DNA from: Sialis fuliginosa
Lineage: Eukaryota; Arthropoda; Insecta; Megaloptera; Sialidae
Assembly (NCBI GenBank): GCA_961205875.1
Contig: OY540817.1
Coordinates: 9,521,001 to 9,585,000, forward strand
Direction: 5' to 3'
Length of the DNA stretch: 64,000 nt
Below, piece by piece: positions 52,741 through 64,000 of the stretch. Every line of letters starts with the position of its first letter. Position 1 is the stretch's first letter. The notes under the pieces were generated by a model. The model ran no database searches. It was given only the letters and a program-made list of their open reading frames with translations, and had not been told where the DNA came from. A program made the translations under genes and the position numbers.

Positions 52741-55700
52741 TGACGCGAAAAATATTTTTAAATTCAAATTATGATTCAAATATTACATAATTTATTAAAA
52801 GTTTGGACAAAAAAAAAAAAATAATAATAAAATACGGAAATAATGCAGATATAAAATAAAATCATAGTGAAATAAAAAAAATCTTTTAATTAATTTATTT
52901 TATATATATGTATACATACATGCATATAATTTGTTAATAGTTCGGACAAAAAATCATACAAAATTTGAAAAATCAAATACAGAATTAATTTGGATATAAA
53001 ATAAAATAATAGTAAAATGAGAAATCAAAATTTCATCTTTTTTTTTTTTGTTCGATTGGCAGCAGTATTTCACAAATGAAAAGAGCGAAAAGAGAATTAT
53101 TTGATTGGTTAAGATAGAAATATTTTATCCAATAGAAAGCAAACATTTCGTTATTAATTTTTAAATGTAGGTAGGTATATTTTTATCATAACGTATTTAG
53201 AAATCATCAGTTGATATTAATTGAATATCTAAAGTTCTACAGATGAATACATAATTCGTTTGCTTGGTAATTAGATACTTAAAATATTAAATTCATACTG
53301 CACATTATTCCAATCGTGTTAATGTTTACTTTTAGAATAATAAGAATTACGATTCATTAATAAATTAGATTGCTTGAACCCATTAGGCAGAGTAAATGAC
53401 TAAAAACACGTTCCAATGATTCAAATCATTTGATTGCTCATTTTTTCAACAATTGCCCACCTCCACATACAATTATATTGAACAATATAAATTATTTTAT
53501 TTTATTAATAGAATATTACTTACCTTACTGTACTTATTCATAATATAATTTATTTTTGATACATTTTGTATTTTTCTTTACTTATGCAATATTAAAAAAT
53601 ATATATTCAATTTCGTTGTACTTCATTATAGAAAGTAAGTACTTGTATATATATTTGTACTAAAATAGTATTTTGAGGAAACAAAGCTTACCTGAGCCTG
53701 AGGTGTGGGAAATATATTATTTCTTTTCATTATTTATGTAAATTATAAATAAATTAAAGAGAAAAACATTTCAACATTTTTTTCTGTAATATTTTAGTAA
53801 AAACTGGAAACAAGATCAATATTTAAAAAAATATTAGCATGTATCTGCGAGAATGGCTACTGAAAACATTCAAATTCTATTTACTTTATTGAATTTAATA
53901 CTACTTCCAGGTAAAAAGGATTAAAATAAATACAATTGGTTGAATTATATTTTGAATTCAATTATTGTAAAATAAATATACAATTAGAATTCGCCAAATA
54001 GTTTAACTAATTTACAATGTTAATATTTTTAACTTTTATGTATTTATTACACAATTTTCCATCTCCTAGTATGAAAATAGAAACATTTTACAATTTTTAT
54101 CAATAGTACAACTTATAAATACAAATCAGTTCAAAAATGAATTCTTAAAAAAAAAAAAAACAAATTATTATAATGAAAATAACAGTAACCCGAGATTGTA
54201 ATTAAAAAGAAAGTATAAAAGTTAGTTTATTTTCATCAAATAGAAATGATATTTACTTTTCTCAGGTCAGATTTTGTTTTCAATCTAATAAATGGTTGCA
54301 TATTAGCAAAAGTTTCATTGAAAAAAGAACTGGAAGGAAGAAGCAATTTTTTTATTGATTTGTTCTAGGTTTTATAGGGAATACGTAACTGAAATCTTCA
54401 CATTAACCGACCTCTGGAAGCCAATTTTTTTACCTTTCTCGAAAAATGGCCCTTTTTACTGTTTCTCTTGATTATAAATTATATTATAAATCTACTTCCT
54501 TTGTTATGAGTTCCCTTACAGAATTGAACAGTTAAAAATCTGGCAAGTTAAAAATCACAATATTTTAGTATATTCAATTAAAATAATAAAAGACATCCTT
54601 TATTATTATAAATAAGTTTACTAAAAAGTGCATATAAGATATGACAATTTTTTACTTGTTGATAACCTGTGGACAAAATATGGTAGAGGAAGAACATTCT
54701 TTGTTTTAAATTATCGATTTTTTATGTACTTTACGATGGTACTAAAGAAAATTTTATCAATGTTTTTAGCATCACGTTTTGCTCCCTTTAAAAAAAATTA
54801 TTTAAAATTTGACGTTTATGATCATTGGAAATTCATTATTTTGAGGTTATAATGCAAACTTCAATGGCTTCAATGTTTATTTTTTTTAAGAAATTCATAA
54901 CAAAGAAAATGAATTATTTTTGTAATCCGACCAATAGAATCAGATATATTAAAAAATACCATTTTTTCAAATGTGCCCAAAAAATTATTTCCTGTCGACC
55001 AATACAGATTTTAGTTACATATTCTCTACGATATCTAGAACACTTGAATAAAAAAAAGTTGTTCATTCCTCTCAGGAAGATTCTGCTAATATTATTCGAC
55101 TATTTTGTTTATGGATACGTAAAAAGGATTTGTATTTGAAAATAATATTAAATGGATATGCAATGATTCAACTTCAATTTTATTATCTTCTGATAAATTA
55201 TAACAATGTATTACTTCTGATATTAGACAGAGTTGTAAAAACTAAATGACCAGTCAGTAAACTTACATTAAAAGGCCGAATTAAGCACATAAAAATATAC
55301 TGTATCAATCTATAACACTGATTTCAGTCTAATTAACATTTTAGATCTGGAAATAATATTTACACAAGTATTCATTAGGCAATGCAGCCACTGTTGTTCT
55401 CCTTCCCGTCTAGCAAGGTATATAATACTGTCCGCTCTTATTAGATCAGGTGCCAAGTATTTTTTAGATTAGAACAAATTCATACTGGATATTAGTTCTT
55501 TAACGAAGTCAAGTGACAAAAATCAGTTTTGGCAAATTTTTTTCATCTTTACGGTAAATATAAAATTAAAGCTAATTAAATTCTTAATAGAAAAGATTGT
55601 ATATATTTTTGTCAGATTTGGACATCATAGAATAATCGCCGTGAAATACAAACCTGACAAAAAATATGTCTAGAATATAATTAGCTTTAATTTCGTATGT

Positions 55701-56004
55701 AACTATATTTGTTGTAAAATTCAAAAAAGCTGGGAAATCAGCAAAAACTGATTGTCTATTGCCCGATGCCGACCTTATTGGACTAAGGGAATTTTTAGTG
55801 ACACTCTAAAGAACGATTATAAGAAAAATAAATATCTAGTATTTCACAATATTATAAATATTTCCGTCTTGGCACCTGGTCTATTGTTTTTATATACAAA
55901 AATGTTTGACAATTCTGTATCACGATGTGATAAAGAAATCAAGGTTTTAAAATACATACTTTATTAAAAATAATCATAAAAAACAATTAAATAACTAACT
56001 GTAA
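52741..56004. other. Intergenic region between NAA15 (5' end) and ARID2 (3' end)
   Basis: AT-rich sequence with one fold-back element (55443-55882). Two overlapping + strand frames at 54628-55139 (74 and 104 residues) are Lys/Phe/Ile-rich, overlap in different frames and show no domain, so I do not call a gene. Confidence 0.6.
55443..55882. mobile_element. Fold-back element (about 440 bp) between NAA15 and ARID2
   Basis: Ends AGATCAGGTGCCAAG and (inverse) AGACCAGGTGCCAAG. Inside, AAATTAAAGCTAATTAAATT and ATTTTTGTCAGATTTG mirror AATTAGCTTTAATTTCG and CAAACCTGACAAAAAAT. No coding capacity; the frame at 55752 is chance. Confidence 0.6.
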
Positions 56005-56449
56005 TAGTACTAATTTGTAATGTGCTTTATTGTACATGATACATAAAATAAAAAAATTAAACTAAATGCCATATTCTGCACTGAGCCGACCAATAAAAAT
56101 AAAACCATAAATAAAAATATCGTAATCGAATGGAGGCCAGAATATTTACAAATACAGCGAAAATGTCCAATAATAAACACTACCGAATTGCACGCTTTTA
56201 AAACCGTCGAAAGCAATACAATAAATAAACATATTTCGGAATTACGATGTCTGTTAAAAATCTTTTTGGTATAGATATAAAAAATAACGATTGCAATAAT
56301 AAGGCATTATAATAAACTATGAAAAACATTTTGTACAAGTTACTAAAAAATTCCATTCTCTATACAATGCTTCGAGCCTTTACACTTCCTCCTTATCACT
56401 GGGCCTGCTTTAAGTTGTATACAAAATAGTTTACGGATGATCGGAACCG
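56005..56449 (-). terminator. ARID2 3' UTR with polyadenylation signal
   Basis: On the minus strand, AATAAA lies at 56026-56031 (TTTATT on +), followed by GCACATTACAAATTAG. This is a good candidate for the end of the ARID2 transcript, giving a 3' UTR of about 440 bases. Other weaker AATAAA-like words occur nearer the stop. Confidence 0.45.
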
Positions 56450-56717
56450 TCACCTCCTATTGCCGTTGTCGTTTAAATCGTACAATACTTGCGCAATTGT
56501 CCGTGATGATTCTACATTACTTAATGCTACACTTGCTAAATGAGGTTCGTAATAACGAAGATACCTGTTAAAATATAAGTTATCGTTAATCAACAATACA
56601 TTTTGTAAAAGTAATTAATATTTACCTCTTACTGTTATTAGAGTAAATAACAAGATTTCGGAGTATAAGTGATGCTGTTAATCTGATACTTTTTGTTACA
56701 GGTCCTTCATTATCATC
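56450..56717 (-). CDS. ARID2: ARID2 C-terminal conserved exons
   Basis: Exons 56626-56717 (DDNEGPVTKSIRLTASLILR then NLVIYSNNSKR) and 56450-56564 (YLRYYEPHLASVALSNVESS, RTIAQVLYDLNDNGNRR, stop). The Arg codon is split AG|G. This block is the most conserved C-terminal part of ARID2 across animals. Confidence 0.9.
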
Positions 56718-59700
56718 CTGCAAGAAAAACATAGTATTAAAAATAATTATAAATTAATTGTTGATCAGAGCTGTCAAATATTTGAAAATGTAAATACTTT
56801 TATATTTTCAGTATTTATTATTATGTATTAAATATTTATTTTTGCGCAAGTAAAGTATTTAAATATTTTCTAAAAGTATTTGCGATAGCTCTGTTGATAA
56901 ACAAAAAACAAACCATGCCTAATAATTTTAACATAAATTCATGCCATAAGTATTTACAAATATCTATTATTTACATTTATTTAATTAAAAAATAAAAAAC
57001 AAAAACTAATAATTAATCTGACTAAATAAATTTTTCGGAATAACAATTAATTACTGGCACTCAATTATTATATTATATTCACAGGACATCACAAAATGGA
57101 AAACAAACAGGAAACAATATTAACATTTACAATATTTTTCAAAGCAAAGAGCAAGAATTCTTTTATCAGCTTTTAGCAATGTTGGATTATTGGATTCATA
57201 TAAAGTAATTATTATTATTTTTTTTTTAATCGAACTATAGAATATTAAATTTGCCGCCTTAATGCATCTGCAATCTACCAAAAATAATCAATATTTTTGT
57301 AGCAATTTCAACACATTTTAATTTTAAAATTACTTTCATAAAAAAAAATCACATAGAGGGCTCAAAACTTTATGACGTAACATAGCAAAGATCTGATTAT
57401 TTTAAATACATATATAAATGGAATCAATAAAGGAGTTAAAAAAAATAAGGTATTTTTGTTTCTGAGTGCCATTCATTTTTGAAATACCAATCTCACTATA
57501 AATTGAATCTATTCTAAACAATAAAACTAAAATTTCTAAACGTTAGCGTATCACTACACAAAAAGCAATGTCCTAATTGCTAATTCGAATCTATTTTATA
57601 TTTTCGGAGTAGTCATATTAAAATATAACACACACAGATAAGCTTGAAGCATTCATGAAAATAAGAAATATAAAACACAACTAAAATACACTGTGTGCGT
57701 AAAAACATCGAGAAGTACAACGAATAATGCACGCGCAAGCTAATATTTGTGTTTTGCGTCGTACCAGCTGTGCTTCCAGGCTCACCTGGTCAGCCGGTGC
57801 GGGGCCATTGGTGGACGGAACTGGCGTCGCTGGTCCCGATTTCTCACATTTCTGTTGCTTGTAATTTAATAAACCAGTTATCATAAAATAACACTTTTAA
57901 CACTTGAACAACACACTGTGTAAATCACCACACAGTAGTTTTGTTTGATTGTATCTTAGGATCTAATGGACTGATTTTAAAACGTTTTTTAACACCAGAC
58001 ATGGTAAGAAATAGTAAGTTCTCCTCTTTAAAATGAATTTTTACTTTTTACTGTATGGTTCTTTTTCCCTGAAATATACTAGTTTGAAGATATTGTTATA
58101 TTTAATGTAGTCCAGTCTATTGTGTCACTTGTGCCTACTCTATTAATAAAAATATCATATCTTCAAACTAGCATATAAAAAATTACCTATATTTTGCCAC
58201 TTAGGTTAGGTTATCTCAAAAACTGACATGATGGAACAATTTGGGCAATAAATTTGGTATAAGTACGCCAAAAACCTCTGAAATCACCTATTCAAGTAGA
58301 GACAACAAAATGATGTCGGCTTGTGTAATTGATAAATACTTGAAGTTTACTTTTAGAGTACGGAGCTTTTACTGACATATTTGAAAACTTGACCACATTC
58401 TTCCTTGAAGGCATCACGTTCTCTAAAGTATTTGTAGTGAGGATACATAATTGTTTTTTTCTCACAATTCTCTGAACGGCGTAACCCAGTGTGGTGTTCA
58501 AGGATTAATTAAGAAAGCTTACACTAGTTAGTATTTGATGACTAAAAAATAATAAAACACTTACCATTAATTCCTTAGGGTTGACAAATTCTAAAGCATG
58601 CCTTTTGATTGCGTGGAAAGCTGCGTCTGGAGCATAGCCTGGGTGTGGCGTCGAAGGGACTGAAGTAGGAAGTTCTGCACGACCACTCAAAGTTAACTGT
58701 TTTCTTCGAGCAGCGCTTGCTTTCATAGCCTGTTCAAGAACATTGTAATTAATATTTAAGCGCATGAAATAACGTTATCATTTACTTACATCTATATTAC
58801 AATGTTTATCTATTAAATGGGTCATAAGAGAAAAACGTTTCCGCCTCATGTTGTCACATCGTTCCCAAAGACATTGAAGTTCTTCTATATCTTCTTGACA
58901 ATGTGTTTCAATGGCATGCATTAATACTTCATTCGCTGATTTGAATTCCTTAATACTGAAAAACATTAAAAAGAAATATTTATAACTTGATTCATGTTAT
59001 TAATTATTTTTACTTTTGAAAGATAAAAAAATCCCTTAAAATATTTATACACAGAAATTCAAAATTGAGGGATAATTAAAAAATAATTTTAAAACTAAAA
59101 AAGGGTCTTTAAAGCTTGAACATTCTATTTTTTTAATCGTTAATTGAAAATTGTTTGTCCTCCAGGATGTCCTTTAATATTTTCAGACATATGGCATGTT
59201 TGATTGCTTAGAACACAATGAAAAAATCTGAGTGGTCCAGGGTTTTGCAGATGCTTTAATGGATTTAAAAAATATTGGAGATGAGACTTTCAGCTTTCCA
59301 AATTTGTCTTATGTTAGTAATTATTATTTAAAGGTATTTAATTATTACATAAACAAAACCATAAATAGTTGTTTGTTGTGTCACTAAAGATTTAAATAAT
59401 ACTAACCACTCACAACCTCTCCATTCACACACGTACGGTGAATCCGGATATGTCCTTTGTATAACCGGTCTCGAGATGATCGGTTTATTAATTTTTAAAT
59501 TATTATTAACACTAGCACTGACTGTTTGACCCATTGTGTTTTTCACAGTCACTATACTGTTACTGGTTTGAGGTTCATTCACTTTCTGCAAATTGTTACT
59601 GTTCACTACGACCGTCGCACAAGGAGACACCATTTTATTATACACTGTTTGCGTAACACCCTGTACACTTCGAACTAAAGTATTGACGGGCGTTACAACC

Positions 59701-62700
59701 GTTGACTGGACTTGATTTGAACTCGAGACCAACATAGGAGGCATAGTGTTAGTCATGATACCAGGAGCTTGTAGAACAGGCCTCTGGACTTGACTCATGA
59801 CAACTTGTTGACCTTGAGGAGTCATGACAATCTTCTGTCCAGTCTGGGATGATGCAGTTTGCGGTTGTAAGATAATTATCGTCTTTGTTCCTGAATTCTG
59901 CTGCTGAGATGTTTGAGCAACGAGAACGGTCTGCTGCTGGCCCTGAATCAACGCAGTCTGTGGCTGTGCCATTACATAATGTGTTTGCCCCGACATGTTC
60001 CCGCTTGAGATTACATACTGTCCACCTGGACCACCGCTGGCTGCTACTAATTGCATTCCTTGTTGAGAAAGTATCACCCTTTGTTGTTGCATGGCTTGTT
60101 GGTTTCCTGTACCGGCTTGTACGACTATTGTCTGAGTTCCCGGAGTTTTTATCATTTGTTGTTGTTGTAGAACCTGACCTCCAGCCGTAAACAAAACTTG
60201 ACCTGACGATCCTATTTGTGCTTGAGATACAATTATCGGACGATTAGCCGTATGAACAATCAATGGCTGTTGCTGAACTGGAGCAGGTGAAGTCATGATT
60301 ACTCTATTTTGTTCAATCATTTGGGGTTGTGGCTGAGGTGGTTGAGGTTGCTCAGGAACTTCCTCTAGATCTTCTTCATCTAAAACATCCGCAGCTAGTG
60401 CAGCATATAAATTAGCAGCCGTCGAAGAAACACTACCAACTTCATTTTCTTCTGTCATTTCAGGTTTTTCTGTTTCTGTTTCTTTCCCATTTATATTATT
60501 ATTAGCAACGATTACTGAAGACGCTATATGCGGCCGTTTTACTTGAACATCTTCGGGATCTTCCGCTGACCTTTTTAACGACGTATTATCCACTTCCATT
60601 TTTTGTTTATTGACATCATTATGTACGTTAGTTGAATTTTCAGATGAAACTATAACAGAAACATTGTTTTCGTTTGGTCCATTTTTTGATAACACTCTTT
60701 CAATATGATTTTCTACAAGCTCTAATCCTTTCTCGCCAATTCTTAATTCTTTTCCTACAATACCATTCATAAGTGGAGGATCCTTTTTATCGATTTTTTT
60801 CTCTAACAAATCAGCTAACATCAGACTTTGAGATTTTGGTTTTGAGGTAGGAACATTTGTGCTATTTTCATTCGATGTATCAATATCTATCGAATTTGGA
60901 ATTCCGTTTGACAATATTCCATCGAAACTCGACAGAGAATTTTCTTCAGTTGACATATCTGCCACATTATTCACTGGCCCACTGCTAGATGTAACTGAAT
61001 TATTGCCTATCGAATCAGAAGAGTCTTCCGTGTCCATTTTAGTCAGTTTCATTTTATTTGAACTTGCACTCAATGGCGCTAGCGGAGGTGGCGTTGTGTT
61101 ATGAATGGGGTTTTGAGTGTCCATTGTGTTTGCAACAGTTGATGTTACAAGAGAGTCTATTAAATCAGATTCTTGTAAAGAACGTGCACCGTTTATTCTG
61201 GATATTTTTGAAGTGTCGTTTTTACAAGTAACAGGTTTTTGTATCTTCGTGTTTCTATTTATTTGAGTTGGAGTTTGTTGTTGTGGTTGTTGTACTGAAG
61301 GTGGATTAGGTTGAGACTGAAGTTGTTGAGCTAACAGTCGTTGCTGGCGTTGTGTAACCTAACAATAAATAAACACATTTTAATGTTGTTACAAAAAATA
61401 ATATTGTATTTTGAAAAATACTAAATTTATGGCATTAATTTATTTCTTTTAATAGTTAGTGCAAAATAATTTAACAAAATTGCAACTGCATGCTTAAGTA
61501 TATGTAAATTAAAAATTGTATAATTATTACTATTTAAAATCAAATAATGTTAATATATTTAACAAAATTCACACAGAAAATATGTACTTGTTATTATAAT
61601 TAATAAAACAAATAATTACATAATATGCAGTTAGTGGTTCTCAAAATGTACAATTCATTACTTCATAATTTATAAGAAAAGTAACCAAAATCAGTCATTA
61701 TGTATTACAACATTTCTTCATTATTATCATTTATTAGTTCGTTCAAAAAATGTATTTAGAAATGTATTCAGAAAAATCTTTCATTGTCAGTTAAAAGTTA
61801 CAGTTTTGAGAGGGCAATATCATAATTTTTATTTGTGGGTGTTTTTTTATGATTTTTTAATGAGAACCTTGAACTTAGACTTAGAGGTTTTCTACTGTGT
61901 TTTAAAACTTATATACAATTGCCACTCTTATTTATGTACTATCACATGCAAAAGTAACACTATACCTTTAGGTTCAATTTTGTTTGGAATTGATTTTGAA
62001 ATGAAAGATAACCATCATTGGTTATTTTCTCTGGGGTGAAGCTACAGTTTAACTATCATTAAAAAAATCAATTTCCTATATATTCAAGATTACCCTGTTA
62101 AAGACAACGAAAATATATTTAAAATATCGAATTTCTAGAATTAGCGAAGTAGGAGAGTTTTTGATAAGTGAGTGAGGATTTTACCTTTTATATATACAGA
62201 TTATAAATTTTTTTTAAGATGTGTTAATGAGACATATATTTTTATATCAAGTTTTATTTCAGAAAATTCACTTGTTTCACTTTTCATTACCTATAATTAA
62301 AAATAATCAAATATGCATGTAATGACAGCAGAATACATCGCTGTCTAACAAATGTCTGTCTTTGTTTGGAACATGATTTAAACATTATAATAAATAAATG
62401 AGAATAGCCTAGAAATACTCGCTAAAAACTTTGAATACGATAGTACATTTTACTTAGGATATATTTAGTTAATCATCCTATATAATACAAAAATAAAATA
62501 ACTCAAAGATCTACACATCGATATATATTAGTACTTGTTAGTTAATGTTACCTGAGGCGCTACGGTTGCAGGCGAGGTATAATCTGACGCAACAACACTC
62601 GCCGGTCTCATGCTGATTGTTGGCATGCAGTCGTTTACCTTTGTTGCTAATAAGCTCTTTATTAATGATGAAGAACTGTTCTGTAGATTACCAGCAGTTG

Positions 62701-64000
62701 CAGGTTGCTGTGAAGGCAAAGACGTCGATGGCTGATTGTCTTTATTTGTTGTATTTTGTTGTACCGTTGTTGTCGAATTCGAACCTAGCAGTGCTTGGCT
62801 TAAATGAGGATGGGCAGAAACCTAACAGAATGTAAAAAAATTAGAATCGGATGAGAGAAATGGATGTGGCATTTTTGTTTTACCTGACTTTTATTAGGTT
62901 CAGCTTTTACAGGAGATTCTTTAGCTTTCGCTGGAGCACTTAACTGGGCCTTCAGAATAGGAGATGCCGGTGATGGAGGAGGCGTAGTCACTATAATGTC
63001 CTTATTATCCATTGTAGGTTGTGTTTGAATAACAGGAGTTTTCACAGGCCTTCTGTTTGTCTTGACAGGCGTTATTGGTCTAGGTGGTTGAGGAATATTC
63101 TGCACGTTTGTCTGTATAGCAGTTATAATAAGCGGCGTAGGACGTAATTTGATCCCTTCGTAATAATACTGGTTATCAAATTTCGCTTGATTTGGACCGA
63201 CCGTTCCTCCAAAAATCGACCTATAAACGAAAACAATATTAATTCATGCTAACTTGGTTCAGCATGAATTTTTAATTACCTGACGATTCTAGGAAAGTGC
63301 AGTGGTGCAATCATGCCTTTACGACCAATTTTTGAACACGACGTAAGATAGTTTCTATACAATTCTTGCTGTTCTATCCGTCCATTGGCTTCAGGTTCAA
63401 AAGTAGCTCGTAGCCACGCACAGGCAAAGTTTTCATTTTCTTGAATTGCCTGCTGGTGAGCGTGTTGTTGTTGAACATTTTGATTAGGCGAGTTTGCTGT
63501 TAACTGTTGATTGATCATTTGCTGAGGAATACTGACAGGCGGTTGCGCTATATGAACAGCCGCACTTACTCGCTGAACTTGTGTGAACGTCTGGGAAATT
63601 TAAAAATTATTATAAATTTAAACTTTTAGCAAAGTTAACAACAAATTTAAATAATTATAATCGAAAAGGTGGCACCACAATGTATTTTAATTATTTTTGA
63701 AAAATAACGTAAATGCTGTGTGATAATTTTTTGAGATCTCTGGATCATTATACATATTCTCAATTTTTTTCAAATTTTTCTCATTAATACTTTTGAAGGT
63801 ACAAATATTTTTTTAAATTTGTTAAACAAAGATTTTAATAATAAAGAAAACGTTAATATATTTAAATTCTTTGAATTGTTAGCATTCATTTGGTCCACCA
63901 TTTACTATAACTATGCCATTAATCAGCTTTCTAAGTAAAATGGTTCAGTAGTTAGAAGATAAAACGTGAAATAACAAAATTCAATATACCTGTGGTGCAG
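56450..64000 (-). CDS. ARID2: ARID2/Bap170, PBAP (PBAF) chromatin remodelling subunit; 5' end outside window
   Basis: ARID2 (fly Bap170) defines the PBAP/PBAF class of SWI/SNF remodellers in the nucleus. Exons on this strand: a partial one ending at 63990, then 63280-63590, 62884-63220, 62552-62821, 59407-61358, 58790-58955, 58565-58729, 57786-57857 (or -57851), 56626-56717 and 56450-56564. Every junction keeps frame and has GT/AG ends. The nine complete exons give 1,159 residues. In order they carry the RFX-type domain, a Pro/Ala linker, SLIKSLLATKVND, a roughly 650-residue Gln/Val/Thr-rich middle, C2H2 fingers, GPVTKSIRLTASLILRNLVI and EPHLASVALSNVESSRTIAQ, then the stop TGA at 56450-56452. 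The last blocks match the end of vertebrate ARID2. The ARID domain and repeat-helical region must lie upstream, beyond 64000. Confidence 0.93.
56718..57785 (-). other. ARID2 intron, 1.07 kb
   Basis: AT-rich intron between the small exon and the C-terminal exons. Nothing recognised in it apart from poly-A/T. Confidence 0.7.
57786..57857 (-). CDS. ARID2: ARID2 small exon with tandem acceptor
   Basis: A 66- or 72-nt exon encodes (QQ)KCEKSGPATPVPSTNGPA and PADQ, ending CAG/GTGAGC. Two AG acceptors lie six bases apart (AAG then CAG). Both keep the frame, so isoforms could differ by Gln-Gln. There is little pyrimidine tract before them. Confidence 0.75.
57985..58332. mobile_element. Long palindromic element, copy 2, in an ARID2 intron
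   Basis: This copy matches 39100-39592. Examples are GGTAAGAAATAGTAA, AAATATACTAGTTTGAAGAT, ATCTTCAAACTAGCATAT, CTCAAAAACTGACATGATGG and, inverted, AGCCGACATCATTTTGTTGT. It lies between the ARID2 exons ending at 58565 and starting at 57857. The short minus frame at 58292-58501 is within and beside it and is not an exon I can support. Confidence 0.6.
58565..58955 (-). CDS. ARID2: ARID2 paired C2H2 zinc finger exons
   Basis: Exons 58790-58955 and 58565-58729. The codon split across the junction with the long exon is TG|T, giving GCECIKEF. Finger 1 is C-x4-C with HAIETHC. Finger 2 is LQCLWERCD with RFSLMTHLIDKHC, close to the vertebrate QCLWEGC and RFSFITHLQDKHC. The next exon encodes AMKASAARRKQLTLSGRAE and AAFHAIKRHALEFVNPKELM. 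This follows the vertebrate order, where a basic Ala-rich stretch comes before the C-terminal conserved block. Confidence 0.88.
59407..61358 (-). CDS. ARID2: ARID2 long Gln-rich central exon
   Basis: This 1,952-nt exon begins VTQRQQRLLAQQLQSQPNPP. It has an acidic Ser/Asn-rich first half (SLSSFDGILSNG, DVLDEEDLEEVPEQPQPPQP) and a second half with repeated V-x-x-Q-Q patterns (QQQQMIKTPGTQTIVVQAG, QTQTALIQGQQQT-like). It ends YPDSPYVCEWRGCE, the first Cys pair of the zinc fingers, at a GTTAGT donor. The unusual length and low-complexity Gln/Val/Thr composition are typical of the disordered middle of ARID2. The + strand frames across it are shadows. Confidence 0.9.
61359..62551 (-). other. ARID2 intron, 1.2 kb
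   Basis: Non-coding AT-rich sequence between exons 62552-62821 and 59407-61358. No element recognised. The 77-residue + frame at 61806 has no recognisable domain. Confidence 0.7.
62884..63590 (-). CDS. ARID2: ARID2 RFX-type winged-helix DNA-binding domain exons
   Basis: Exons 63280-63590 and 62884-63220. The first encodes TFTQVQRVSAAV, a Gln-rich spacer and then ACAWLRATFEPEANGRIEQQ, NYLTSCSKIGRKGMIAPLHF and PRIV. The second completes the domain with RSIFGGTVGPNQ; the Arg codon is split AG|G. This is the RFX-like fold of ARID2. It is followed by a basic Pro-rich linker (RPITPVKTNRRPVKTPVI) with many SP/TP sites, suggesting phosphorylation. That last point is inference. Confidence 0.9.
63890..63975 (-). 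repeat. Decayed interspersed repeat in ARID2 intron
   Basis: The words TAAAATGGTTCAGTAGTTAG and AAGATAAAACGTGAAATAA match the antisense of the ACTACTGAACC tail family. Confidence 0.35.

Noticed and set aside
54628-55139. Two + strand frames of 74 and 104 residues
   Set aside because: AT-driven Lys/Ile/Phe composition, overlapping frames and no recognisable motif. A chance event in AT-rich DNA is more likely than a decayed gene.
58292-58501. Minus frame (69 residues) inside an ARID2 intron
   Set aside because: It overlaps the palindromic repeat and does not match the ARID2 order. The flanking exons already join in frame without it.
59885-61104. + strand frames over the ARID2 Gln-rich exon
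   Set aside because: Shadows of the ARID2 reading frame.

Overview
The window is AT-rich animal DNA with spliced genes, long introns and many short palindromic repeats. The three recognisable genes and the repeat types point to an insect. Lepidoptera is most likely, because of the GTCT-type microsatellites next to 'CTGAACCGATTTTGATGAAA' tails and the GC-hairpin 'GCGGCTTCGC' heads. That assignment is an inference from repeat style only. I saw no prokaryotic, organellar or viral gene and no CRISPR array, rRNA or tRNA.

Layout. Bases 1 to about 23,500 hold no gene I can support. They contain decayed interspersed repeats and non-autonomous DNA transposons, several with clear inverted ends. From about 23,520 to 48,650 on the + strand lies a gene for a large secreted protein rich in Pro, Thr, Tyr and Gln. 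An 18-nt coding exon at 23,869 begins the signal peptide. A 20.4-kb intron follows, then two exons (44,334-44,910 and 44,990-48,081). The joined frame encodes 1,228 residues with a signal peptide created across the junction. It looks like an extracellular-matrix or cuticle-associated protein of no family I can name.

On the - strand, 52,570 down to 49,227 holds seven exons of NAA15, the auxiliary, ribosome-binding TPR subunit of the NatA N-terminal acetyltransferase. The reading stops at a good splice donor after about 585 residues. The C-terminal third of the protein was not found downstream, where the opposite-strand secreted-protein gene lies. Also on the - strand, from the right edge (64,000) down to the stop codon at 56,450, are ten exons (the first cut by the window edge) of the chromatin remodelling subunit ARID2 (fly Bap170), a component of the PBAP/PBAF SWI/SNF complex. 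The RFX-type DNA-binding domain, the long Gln-rich middle, the paired C2H2 fingers and the conserved C-terminal helices are all visible. The N-terminal ARID domain would lie beyond 64,000.

The genes do not form a pathway: one is secreted, one acts on nascent chains at the ribosome and one acts on chromatin. The accessory interest is in the palindromic and foldback elements, including two copies of one palindrome family about 19 kb apart, the NAA15 truncation or interlocking, and a few GC-rich islands inside the 20-kb intron that may be enhancers or unannotated exons.
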